From contig JALQCY010000007.1 in the NCBI GenBank assembly GCA_023241745.1, forward strand, positions 66,612-130,611: a stretch of DNA of 64,000 bases, read 5' to 3'. Source of the DNA: Isoptericola peretonis (GTDB lineage Bacteria > Actinomycetota > Actinomycetes > Actinomycetales > Cellulomonadaceae). The translations under genes and the position numbers were made by a program. The first letter of the stretch is position 1; each line of letters starts with the position of its first letter. The notes beneath the pieces are model-generated. The model was not told the origin of the DNA and did no database searches. It saw only the letters and a list, made by a program, of their open reading frames with translations. This document shows, piece by piece, positions 16,719-24,601 of the stretch.

Positions 16719-16750
16719 ACTTGACCGGTTAAGTTCAGTGTGGCAAGAAT
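16719..16750 (+). promoter_or_regulatory. Promoter of the importer operon with overlapping operator palindrome
   Basis: TTGACC (16721-16726) and AAGAAT (16745-16750) are spaced by 18 bp and form a good -35/-10 pair reading toward the ABC operon. The 16-bp sequence ACTTGACCGGTTAAGT (16719-16734) is an inverted repeat with only one non-complementary pair and covers the -35 box. It lies between the divergent ROK gene and the importer operon, so it is the best candidate for the ROK operator; binding would block polymerase. Confidence 0.6.
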
Positions 16751-16819
16751 ACACACGAGCGCCGACGACGGCGCCGCTGGCAGCCGGGCCCAGGGCTCGG
16801 ACATCAGAAAGGACCGCAG

Positions 16820-18514
16820 ATGTTCCTCAGGTCAGGAATCCGTCGGCGCGGAGCAGTGCTCGCCGGTGTCACGGCGCTCGGTCTCGCCCTCGCGGCGTGC
16901 TCAGGGGGCGGCTCGGGCGGGGGCTCGGGCAGCTCGAACGGGGGTGCGGACAGCACGCTCGTCGCCTACACCGGCCAGGCCGGCGACTACCAGATCAACT
17001 TCAACCCGTTCTCGCCGTCGCGCATCGGTGCGCTCGGCACGATCTACGAGCCCCTGTTCTTCCACAACAAGGCCGAGGTGAGCGACCCCGTGCCGCTGCT
17101 GGGCACGGAGCAGGCGTGGAACGACGACGGCACCGAGCTGTCGGTCACGCTGCGCGAAGGGGTCACCTGGAGCGACGGCGAGCCGTTCACGGCCGAGGAC
17201 GTGGCCTTCACCTTCACGCTCCTCAAGGACAACCCGTCCATCAACAGCGGCGGCTTCGACGGCACGGCGACCGCCGTCGACGACACCCACGTGACGTTCA
17301 CCTTCGAGCAGCCCGCGTTCGTCAAGGGCCCGGACGTGCTGAACACGCCGATCGTCCCCGCGCACCTGTGGAAGGACATCAACCCCGTCGAGGACGTCAT
17401 CGAGGAGCCCGTGGGCACCGGCGCCTACCTGCTCGACGACTTCAAGCCGCAGGCGTTCACCTACAAGGCGAACCCCGACTACTGGGGCGGTGAGCCCGCC
17501 CTGAAGAACATCCGGTTCCTGTCGCTGTCGGGCAACCAGGCCGGCGCCGACGCGATCGCGGCCGGCACCATCGACTGGCAGACCGGGCCCATCCCGGACA
17601 TCCAGAACACGAACAAGAACTTCCCGAGCTACGACGCGTTCACCCAGTGGCAGAACCAGATGGTGCTGTCGACCTGCTCGAGCACCGAGATGGGCTGCGA
17701 GGGCCCGCAGACGGACCCCGCCGTCCGCAAGGCGCTCTACTACGCGATGGACCGCACCCAGCTCAACAAGCTGGCGTTCATGGAGACGGCGAACGAGATC
17801 TCGCCGGCCTTCACGCTGACCCCCAGCCAGGACGGGTTCGTCTCCGACGCCGTGACCGAGAAGGTCGCGCCGATGACCGCCGAGCCGGACAAGGCGGCGC
17901 AGCTGCTCGAGGGCGCCGGCTGGAAGAAGGGTTCCGACGGCATCTACGCCAAGGACGGCGAGAAGCTCTCCCTCACGGTCGAGGTCGTGACCGGGTGGAC
18001 CGACTACATCACCGCCCTCGACACCATGGCGTCGCAGGCGAAGGCGGCCGGGATCGACCTGCAGGCCGCGCAGTCGTCGTGGAACGAGTGGACGGAGAAG
18101 AAGGGCTCCGGCAACTTCCAGCTCGCCATCGACTCCCTGTGGCAGGGCCCGGCGCCCGACCCGTTCTACCTCTACAACTACTTCTTCGACTCCGGCTCCG
18201 GCGCGAAGGTCGGCGAGTCCGCGGGCAACAACTACGCGCGCTACGCCAACCCCGACGTCGACAAGGCCCTCGAGGAGCTGGCGAAGCTCCCCCTCGACGA
18301 CGCCGCGGCGCGGCAGCCGTACTTCGACACGATCCAGGCGCAGATCGTCGAGGACATGCCCTACGTGCCGATCCTCACCGGTGGCACCACCAGCGTGTGG
18401 AACACCGCGAAGTTCACCGGCTGGCCGTCGGACGACGACCTGTACGCCTTCCCGGCGGTCTGGTCGGCGATGGACGCCGCCGAGATCTTCAAGAAGATCC
18501 AGCCGGCCGGCTGA
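16820..18514 (+). CDS. ABC transporter substrate-binding lipoprotein, family 5
   Basis: A 564-residue solute-binding lipoprotein (SBP_bac_5 family). The signal peptide ends in the lipobox L-A-A-C with Cys27, followed by a Gly/Ser linker. Motifs such as L-R-E-G-V-T-W-S-D-G-E-P-F-T-A-E-D-V and V-R-K-A-L-Y-Y-A-M-D are typical. The family is named for peptides, but members are also known to bind cello- and manno-oligosaccharides, and the neighbouring glycosidases argue for galactosylated manno-oligosaccharides here. AGAAAGGA lies before the ATG. It is the first gene of a long operon running to the GH26 gene. Confidence 0.92.
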   Translation: MFLRSGIRRRGAVLAGVTALGLALAACSGGGSGGGSGSSNGGADSTLVAYTGQAGDYQINFNPFSPSRIGALGTIYEPLFFHNKAEVSDPVPLLGTEQAWNDDGTELSVTLREGVTWSDGEPFTAEDVAFTFTLLKDNPSINSGGFDGTATAVDDTHVTFTFEQPAFVKGPDVLNTPIVPAHLWKDINPVEDVIEEPVGTGAYLLDDFKPQAFTYKANPDYWGGEPALKNIRFLSLSGNQAGADAIAAGTIDWQTGPIPDIQNTNKNFPSYDAFTQWQNQMVLSTCSSTEMGCEGPQTDPAVRKALYYAMDRTQLNKLAFMETANEISPAFTLTPSQDGFVSDAVTEKVAPMTAEPDKAAQLLEGAGWKKGSDGIYAKDGEKLSLTVEVVTGWTDYITALDTMASQAKAAGIDLQAAQSSWNEWTEKKGSGNFQLAIDSLWQGPAPDPFYLYNYFFDSGSGAKVGESAGNNYARYANPDVDKALEELAKLPLDDAAARQPYFDTIQAQIVEDMPYVPILTGGTTSVWNTAKFTGWPSDDDLYAFPAVWSAMDAAEIFKKIQPAG

Positions 18515-18553
18515 CATGACCCGAGACGTCGTCCCCGAGGAAAGCACTCTGTC

Positions 18554-19543
18554 GTGAACTACTTCCTGCGCAAGATGGGCTTCTACGTCGTGGCGCTGTG
18601 GGCCGCGCTGACGTTGAACTTCGCGATCCCCCGGCTGCTGCCGGGCAACCCGGTCGACATCCTGCTCGCCAAGCTGCAGCAGCGTGGCGGCACGGTGACG
18701 CCCGAGACCCGCGAGGCGTACGCCCTCCTCCTCGGGGGCGACGACTCCCAGCCGTTGTGGAACCAGTACGTCGACTACCTGCGGAACCTGCTGCACGGAG
18801 ACCTGGGCGTCTCGGTCAGCTACTACCCGGCCCAGGTCACGGACGTCATCGCGCAGTCGCTGCCGTGGACGGTGATCCTCGTCGGCATGGCGACGGTCAT
18901 GGCGGCCGTCCTGGGGGTGACGCTGGGCGCGTTCGTCGGGTGGAAGCCCGGCACCTGGCTCGACTCGCTGATCCCCGCGACGACGCTCCTGGCGGCCGTG
19001 CCGTACTTCTGGCTGGCGCTGATCCTGGCGTACTTCCTCGCCCGGGTGCTCGGCTGGTTCCCGCTGCAGGGCGGCTACGACGTCGTCCTGGACCCCGGCT
19101 GGAACGCCGAGTTCATCCTCTCGGCGATCCACTACGGCGCCCTGCCGGCGCTGACGATCGTGCTCGCCTCGGTCGGCGGCTGGCTCCTCGGGATGCGCAA
19201 CATGATGGTCTCGACGCTCTCGGAGGACTACGTCCTCACCGCCGAGGCCAAGGGCCTGTCGCCGCGCAAGGTGCTGCGCTCGTACGCCTCGCGCAACGCC
19301 GTCCTGCCGTCGATCGCGGGCTTCGCGATCTCGCTCGGCTTCGTCGTGTCGGGCTCCGTGATCACCGAGCAGGTCTTCTCCTACCCCGGCATCGGCGGGC
19401 GGCTCCTCGGGGCCGTGACCAACAACGACTACGCGCTCATGCAGGGCCTGTTCCTCGTCATCACCCTCGCCGTGCTCGGCGCGAACCTGGTGGTCGACCT
19501 GCTGTACGGCCTGATCGACCCGCGCACCCGAGCCCGGTCCTGA
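18554..19543 (+). CDS. ABC transporter permease (DppB-type)
   Basis: A 329-residue inner-membrane permease with about six membrane spans. The first span starts near residue 10 and is followed by the large extracytoplasmic loop typical of DppB/OppB proteins. The EAA loop that docks the ATPase reads E-A-K-G-L-S-P-R-K-V-L. The GTG start at 18554 follows GAGGAAAG. It pairs with the next permease to form the channel of the oligosaccharide importer. Confidence 0.92.
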   Translation: MNYFLRKMGFYVVALWAALTLNFAIPRLLPGNPVDILLAKLQQRGGTVTPETREAYALLLGGDDSQPLWNQYVDYLRNLLHGDLGVSVSYYPAQVTDVIAQSLPWTVILVGMATVMAAVLGVTLGAFVGWKPGTWLDSLIPATTLLAAVPYFWLALILAYFLARVLGWFPLQGGYDVVLDPGWNAEFILSAIHYGALPALTIVLASVGGWLLGMRNMMVSTLSEDYVLTAEAKGLSPRKVLRSYASRNAVLPSIAGFAISLGFVVSGSVITEQVFSYPGIGGRLLGAVTNNDYALMQGLFLVITLAVLGANLVVDLLYGLIDPRTRARS

Positions 19544-19556
19544 AGGAGGGCACGAC

Positions 19557-20630
19557 ATGACGAACCTGAGTCCCGCGAACGAACCGTCCATCGTGGCCGA
19601 GGCGGAGGCCGAGCAGGTGGCACGCGACCGGGCCGGCCGCAAGCCGCTCTCCGGCTGGCGCATGCTGCTGCCCACGATGACGCCCTGGCTGGCCGTCGGC
19701 CTGGTGCTGGTGGGGGCGATCACGCTCTTCGGCATCTTCGGCCCGTACCTGGTCGGGGATCCCCGCCAGATCCGCGACATCGGACTGACGCCGCCGTCGG
19801 GCGACTTCCTGCTCGGCACGACGCAGACCGGGCAGGACGTGCTCGCCCAGCTCGCGTACGCGACCCGCGGGTCGCTGCAGATCGGCATCCTGGTGGGCGT
19901 CCTGGCCACCGCGCTGTCGGCCTTCTTCGGCATCTACGGCGCCTACCGCGGCGGCTTCGCCGACGAGGCGTTCTCCCTGCTGTCCAACGTCTTCCTCGTG
20001 ATCCCCGGCCTGCCGCTCGTGATCGTCATCTCCGGCTTCGTGCCGCGCGAGAGCCGAGGGCTGTGGACGATCGCGGTCGTGCTGGCCGTCACGAGCTGGG
20101 CCGCGTCGGCGAGAGTGCTGCGCGCCCAGACCCTGTCGGTGCGCAACCGCGACTACGTGGCGGCGTCGAAGGTCTCGGGCGAGAAGCCGTGGCGGGTGAT
20201 CGTGGTGGAGATCCTGCCGAACCTGCTGCCCGTGATCGCGTCGCAGTTCGTCTTCGCGGTCATCGCCGCGATCCTGGGCGAGGCGGGCCTGTCGTTCATC
20301 GGTCTCGGCGCGTCGAACTCCGCGACGCTCGGCACGATGCTCTTCTACGCGCAGAACGGCTTCGCCCTCTCGCTCGGCGCGTGGTGGTGGTTCGTGCCGC
20401 CGGGCCTCGTGATCGCGCTGTTCGGCATGGGCCTCTCGCTCATCAACTTCTCGATCGACGAGATCATCAACCCCAAGCTCAAGAACCTGCGCCAGCACCG
20501 CAGGCGGGCGCGCAAGGCCGCCCGTCTCGAGCGCGAGCTGGCCCGTGCGTCGCGACGCTCGCGCCCGCGGGCGCAGGAGACCGATGCGGCCCGTGACGTT
20601 GAGGCCGCGAAGGAGGTGTCCGCACGGTGA
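19557..20630 (+). CDS. ABC transporter permease (DppC-type)
   Basis: A 357-residue permease with a cytoplasmic N-terminal segment of about 40 residues and about six membrane spans. The docking loop reads A-A-S-K-V-S-G-E-K-P-W-R-V. The C-terminal 50 residues are unusually basic (K-N-L-R-Q-H-R-R-R-A-R-K) and then mixed charged, a tail not needed for the fold. GAAGGAGG precedes the ATG. The stop overlaps the GTG of the first ATPase gene by 4 bp. Confidence 0.92.
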   Translation: MTNLSPANEPSIVAEAEAEQVARDRAGRKPLSGWRMLLPTMTPWLAVGLVLVGAITLFGIFGPYLVGDPRQIRDIGLTPPSGDFLLGTTQTGQDVLAQLAYATRGSLQIGILVGVLATALSAFFGIYGAYRGGFADEAFSLLSNVFLVIPGLPLVIVISGFVPRESRGLWTIAVVLAVTSWAASARVLRAQTLSVRNRDYVAASKVSGEKPWRVIVVEILPNLLPVIASQFVFAVIAAILGEAGLSFIGLGASNSATLGTMLFYAQNGFALSLGAWWWFVPPGLVIALFGMGLSLINFSIDEIINPKLKNLRQHRRRARKAARLERELARASRRSRPRAQETDAARDVEAAKEVSAR

Positions 20631-21568
20631 CGACGACGCTGCTGGACGACAAGAAGAAGGCCGCCCGCGGCGGCCGCACGGAGCCGGTCCTCACGGTCGA
20701 CGACCTCACGGTGGTCTACGAGGTGGAGCGGCCGGTGACGGCCGTCAAGAACGCCAGCCTCACCCTGCACCGTGGCGAGATCCTCGGCCTCGCCGGGGAG
20801 TCCGGCTGCGGCAAGACGACGCTCGCCTACGCGGTCAACCGGCTGCACCGCCCGCCGGCGCGGATCGCGTCGGGGAGCATCACGTTCCACGACCGCGACG
20901 GCTCCGACATCGACGTGCTCGCGCTCGAGGACGCCTCGCTGCGGGCGTTCCGCTGGGACAAGCTGTCGATGGTGTTCCAGGGCGCCATGAACGCCCTCAA
21001 CCCCGTGACCACCGTGCGGGCGCAGCTGCGCGACACGCTGCTGGCCCACCGTCCGCGCACGCCGCGGGCCGAGGTGCGGCGCCGGTCGGAGGAGGTGCTG
21101 ACCCGCGTCGGGGTCGACCCGCGACGGCTCGGGTCGTACGCGCACGAGCTGTCGGGCGGCATGCGCCAGCGCGTCATGATCGCGATGGCGATGCTCCTCG
21201 AGCCCCAGATCATGATCATGGACGAGCCGACCACCGCCCTGGACGTCGTGGTGCAGCGCGACATCCTGCGGGAGATCGTGCGGCTGCGCGACGAGCTCGA
21301 CTTCGCGGTCGTGTTCATCACCCACGACCTGCCGCTGCTCCTGGAGATCAGCGACCGGATCGCGGTCATGCTCGAGGGCGAGATCGTGGAGCTCGACACC
21401 TCCGAGCGCCTGTACCGCGAGGCGCGCCACCCGTACACCCGCAAGCTTCTCGGCTCGTTCCCGAGCCTGTCGGGGGAGCGCGGCGGCTTCATCCGCAGCG
21501 GGTTCGACGACTTCGCCGCGACCGTCGACGGCACGGACGCCGCCACCACCGAGGAGGACCGAGCATGA
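20627..21568 (+). CDS. ABC transporter ATP-binding protein (DppD-type)
   Basis: A 313-residue ATPase. Walker A is G-E-S-G-C-G-K-T-T, the signature L-S-G-G-M-R-Q-R-V and Walker B I-M-I-M-D-E-P-T-T-A-L-D, with the switch His in I-T-H-D-L. The C-terminal extension H-P-Y-T-R-K-L-L is typical of DppD/OppD. It overlaps its neighbours at both ends by 4 bp, which supports equal synthesis with the second ATPase. Confidence 0.93.
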   Translation: MTTTLLDDKKKAARGGRTEPVLTVDDLTVVYEVERPVTAVKNASLTLHRGEILGLAGESGCGKTTLAYAVNRLHRPPARIASGSITFHDRDGSDIDVLALEDASLRAFRWDKLSMVFQGAMNALNPVTTVRAQLRDTLLAHRPRTPRAEVRRRSEEVLTRVGVDPRRLGSYAHELSGGMRQRVMIAMAMLLEPQIMIMDEPTTALDVVVQRDILREIVRLRDELDFAVVFITHDLPLLLEISDRIAVMLEGEIVELDTSERLYREARHPYTRKLLGSFPSLSGERGGFIRSGFDDFAATVDGTDAATTEEDRA

Positions 21569-22491
21569 CCCGTGTCCACGTGTCCGACCTGGTCAAGGAC
21601 TACTCGCTCCGGTCGGGGCTGCGCCGGTCGAGGCTGCGTGCCGTCGACCACGTGAGCCTGGACCTGGTGCCCGGGCGCACCGTCGCCCTCGTGGGGGAGT
21701 CGGGCTCCGGCAAGTCGACGATCGCGAAGATCCTCACGCGGATGGAGAAGCCGACGTCGGGCGTCGTCGACGTGCGCCTCGACGACGACACGCCCGTGCA
21801 GGGGTCCTTGTACCGGCGGCAGGTCCAGATGGTGTTCCAGGACCCGTTCGCGTCGCTCAACCCGTTCCACTCGATCGAGCACCACATCGCCCGGCCGCTG
21901 CGCATCCACCAGCGCACGCACAGCCCGCAGGAGACCCACGAGCGGGTGCTCGAGATGCTCGAGCGGGTCAACCTCACGCCGGCCGAGGACATCGCCTCGC
22001 GCCGGCCGCACGAGCTGTCGGGCGGCCAGCGTCAGCGGGTCGCCATCGCCCGCGCCCTCGCGCCGGGCGCCCAGGTGCTCATCGCCGACGAGCCGGTGTC
22101 CATGCTCGACGTGTCGATCCGGCTCGGCGTCCTCAACCTGCTCGGGCGGCTGCAGCGCGAGGACCGCCTGGCCGTCCTCTACATCACGCACGACCTCGCG
22201 ACGGCCCGGCACTTCTCCGACGAGATCGTCGTGCTGTACCGGGGGAGGGTCGTGGAGCGGGGGCCGGCCGACGCCGTCATCCTCGACCCGCACCACGACT
22301 ACACGAAGCTCTTGGCGATGGCGGCGCCCGACCCGGAGCGGGTCGACCGCGTGACCCTCACCCAGGACGGGACGGACCGCGGCGCGATCGACAACAGCGT
22401 GTGCTTCGACCACTTCGCGGGCGAGTGGCAGGAGGCCGGCGTCCCGGCCGCCCGGGCGCGGGGCGAGGCAGCCGCGCGGGGCGCGTCGTGA
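21565..22491 (+). CDS. ABC transporter ATP-binding protein (DppF-type)
   Basis: A 308-residue ATPase that forms a heterodimer with the preceding one. Walker A is G-E-S-G-S-G-K-S-T, the signature L-S-G-G-Q-R-Q-R-V-A-I-A-R-A-L and Walker B V-L-I-A-D-E-P-V-S-M-L-D. A DppF-type C-terminal region with H-D-Y-T-K-L-L and a late Cys segment (S-V-C-F-D-H-F) follows. The ATG at 21565 overlaps the upstream stop. Its own stop overlaps the GTG of the GH42 gene by 4 bp, tying transport to hydrolysis. Confidence 0.93.
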   Translation: MTRVHVSDLVKDYSLRSGLRRSRLRAVDHVSLDLVPGRTVALVGESGSGKSTIAKILTRMEKPTSGVVDVRLDDDTPVQGSLYRRQVQMVFQDPFASLNPFHSIEHHIARPLRIHQRTHSPQETHERVLEMLERVNLTPAEDIASRRPHELSGGQRQRVAIARALAPGAQVLIADEPVSMLDVSIRLGVLNLLGRLQREDRLAVLYITHDLATARHFSDEIVVLYRGRVVERGPADAVILDPHHDYTKLLAMAAPDPERVDRVTLTQDGTDRGAIDNSVCFDHFAGEWQEAGVPAARARGEAAARGAS

Positions 22492-24527
22492 CGGCCGCCC
22501 CGGCCACGGCGTCGGTGCCGTGGCCGACCGTGGGGCTGTCCTACGGCGGCGACTACAACCCGGAGCAGTGGCCGCGCGAGGTCTGGGACGACGACGTGCG
22601 CCTGATGGCGGAGGCGGGGGTCAACCTCGTGACGCTCGGCGTCTTCGCGTGGGGCACGATCGAGATCGCGGACGACGTGCGGGACTGGTCATGGCTGGAC
22701 GAGGCGCTCGACCTGCTGCACGCGCACGGGATCGCCGTCGACCTGGCCACGCCGACGGCGGCACCGCCGAGCTGGCTGCTCACGGCGCACCCGGAGATCG
22801 CGCCGGTGCTCGCCGACGGATACCGCGAGCCGGCCGGCGGTCGCAACGCGTGGTGCCCCGAGTCGGCCGAGTACCGCCGCTACGCGCTGCGGCACGTCGA
22901 CGCCCTGGCCCGCCGCTACGGCGGGCACCCCGCCGTGCGACTGTGGCACGTGGGGAACGAGCTCGGCGGGGGCAACGCCCGCTGCTACTGCGACAACTCC
23001 GCGGCCGGCTTCCGGCGCTGGCTGCGCGCCCGGCACGGCAGCCTGGAGGCCGTGAACGCCGCCTGGGGCACGGCCCAGTGGGGCCACCGGTACGGGACAT
23101 GGGACGAGATCATGCCGCCGCGCGGACGTCACGGTGCCCCCAACCCGGGGCTCTACCTCGACTTCGAGCGGTACTCCTCGGACGCCCTGCTCGCGCACTA
23201 CCTGGCGGAGAAGGAGGTCCTCGAGCGGCACTCCGCCGTGCCCGTCACGACCAACTTCATGGTGGGGGCCGGGGCGCAGGTCGTGGACTACGCGTCGTGG
23301 GCCCCGCACACGGCCGTCGTCGCGAACGACCACTACACGCTGGTCGGCGACCTCCCTCCGGGCGACCGCGAGCACGACCTCGCCTTCGCGGCCGACCGGA
23401 TGCGGGGCATGTCGCCCGGTCGGCCGTGGCTGCTGATGGAGAGCTCGACCGGAGGGCCGAGCTGGCAGCGGCGCAACCGGGCCAAGGCCCCGGGGGAGAT
23501 CGTGCGCCACTCGCTCGGCCACGTGGCCCGGGGCTCGGACGGCGCGATGTTCTTCCAGTGGCGCGCCTCGCGGGCCGGCGCCGAGCAGTTCCACTCCGCG
23601 ATGGTGCCGCACGCCGGCACCCGCTCGCGGGTGTGGCAGGAGGTCGTGGAGCTCGGCGGCCACCTGCGCGCGCTCGGGGAGGTCGCCGGCACCGCCGTCG
23701 AGCGGGCACGGGTCGCGATGATCGTCGACGACGCCGCCGGCTGGGCGCTCCAGCACGGTCTGATGCCGCACCGCGAGCTCTCCTACGGGCGGGAGCTGCG
23801 CGCCTGGCACCGGGCCCTGTGGGACCGGCAGGTGCTGTGCGACGTCGTGCCGCCGGGCACCGACCTCGGCGGCTACGACGCCGTCGTCGTCCCGACGCTG
23901 ATGGTCGTCGACGACGACCTGGCGGCCCGGCTCGCGGCCGTCCCGGCCCGCGGGGGAACCGTGCTGGTCACCTACCTGTCCGGGGTCTGCGACGCGAACG
24001 GGCAGGTCCGCACCGGCGGGTTCCCCGGTGCCTTCGCCGACCTGCTCGGCGCCTGGAGCGACGAGTTCTACCCCCTCGCCGAGGGGCAGGTCGTCGGCCT
24101 GGACGACGGCGGCGGGGCGACGGACTGGACGGAGCGCGTCCACCTCGACGGGGCCCGCGCCGTGGTCCGGTACTCCTCGGGCTCGCTCGCGGGCGGCCCG
24201 GCGGTGACCCGGCGGGACGTCGGCGAGGGGTCCGCCTGGTACGTCTCCGCCGCGCTCGGCGCCGACGGCGTCGGCCGCGTCGTCGACCGGCTGCTGGCCG
24301 GCGCGGGCCTCCCGCGCGTGCTCGAGGCGGCGCCGGGCCTCGAGGCGGTGCGCCGCCGGGGCGACGACCGCTCCTACCTCTTCCTGCTCAACCACACGGA
24401 CGACGAGCACAAGGTCGCCGCCGCGGGGTACGACCTGCTCTCCGGGGCAGAGGTGGGCCCCTTGACGGCCGTGCCCGCCGGCGGCGTGCGCGTCCTGCGC
24501 GAACCGCGCCGTCCGGCGTCCGACTGA
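22488..24527 (+). CDS. Beta-galactosidase, GH42
   Basis: A 679-residue GH42 enzyme that removes beta-linked galactose. The acid/base is Glu158 in H-V-G-N-E-L-G-G-G and the nucleophile Glu318 in L-L-M-E-S-S-T-G-G. The N-terminus G-G-D-Y-N-P-E-Q-W-P is the family hallmark. The segment R-C-Y-C-D-N-S carries cysteines like those that bind zinc in some GH42 enzymes. A trimerisation domain and a small C-terminal beta domain follow the barrel. No signal peptide is present. The GTG start overlaps the transporter ATPase stop by 4 bp. In a mannan locus it may act on beta-galactosylated hemicellulose fragments. Confidence 0.93.
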   Translation: MTAAPATASVPWPTVGLSYGGDYNPEQWPREVWDDDVRLMAEAGVNLVTLGVFAWGTIEIADDVRDWSWLDEALDLLHAHGIAVDLATPTAAPPSWLLTAHPEIAPVLADGYREPAGGRNAWCPESAEYRRYALRHVDALARRYGGHPAVRLWHVGNELGGGNARCYCDNSAAGFRRWLRARHGSLEAVNAAWGTAQWGHRYGTWDEIMPPRGRHGAPNPGLYLDFERYSSDALLAHYLAEKEVLERHSAVPVTTNFMVGAGAQVVDYASWAPHTAVVANDHYTLVGDLPPGDREHDLAFAADRMRGMSPGRPWLLMESSTGGPSWQRRNRAKAPGEIVRHSLGHVARGSDGAMFFQWRASRAGAEQFHSAMVPHAGTRSRVWQEVVELGGHLRALGEVAGTAVERARVAMIVDDAAGWALQHGLMPHRELSYGRELRAWHRALWDRQVLCDVVPPGTDLGGYDAVVVPTLMVVDDDLAARLAAVPARGGTVLVTYLSGVCDANGQVRTGGFPGAFADLLGAWSDEFYPLAEGQVVGLDDGGGATDWTERVHLDGARAVVRYSSGSLAGGPAVTRRDVGEGSAWYVSAALGADGVGRVVDRLLAGAGLPRVLEAAPGLEAVRRRGDDRSYLFLLNHTDDEHKVAAAGYDLLSGAEVGPLTAVPAGGVRVLREPRRPASD

Positions 24528-24601
24528 GCGACCTGCCACTCTGGCCGGGCCGGCCCGGCGCACTCCCCACGACCTCCCTGCGAACCACGAAGGACTCCTC
24601 C

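Noticed and set aside
24544..24559. 16-bp perfect GC palindrome before the GH2 gene
   Set aside because: Composed only of G and C in a very GC-rich sequence and without a loop; chance is likely, so it is mentioned only in the gene entry.
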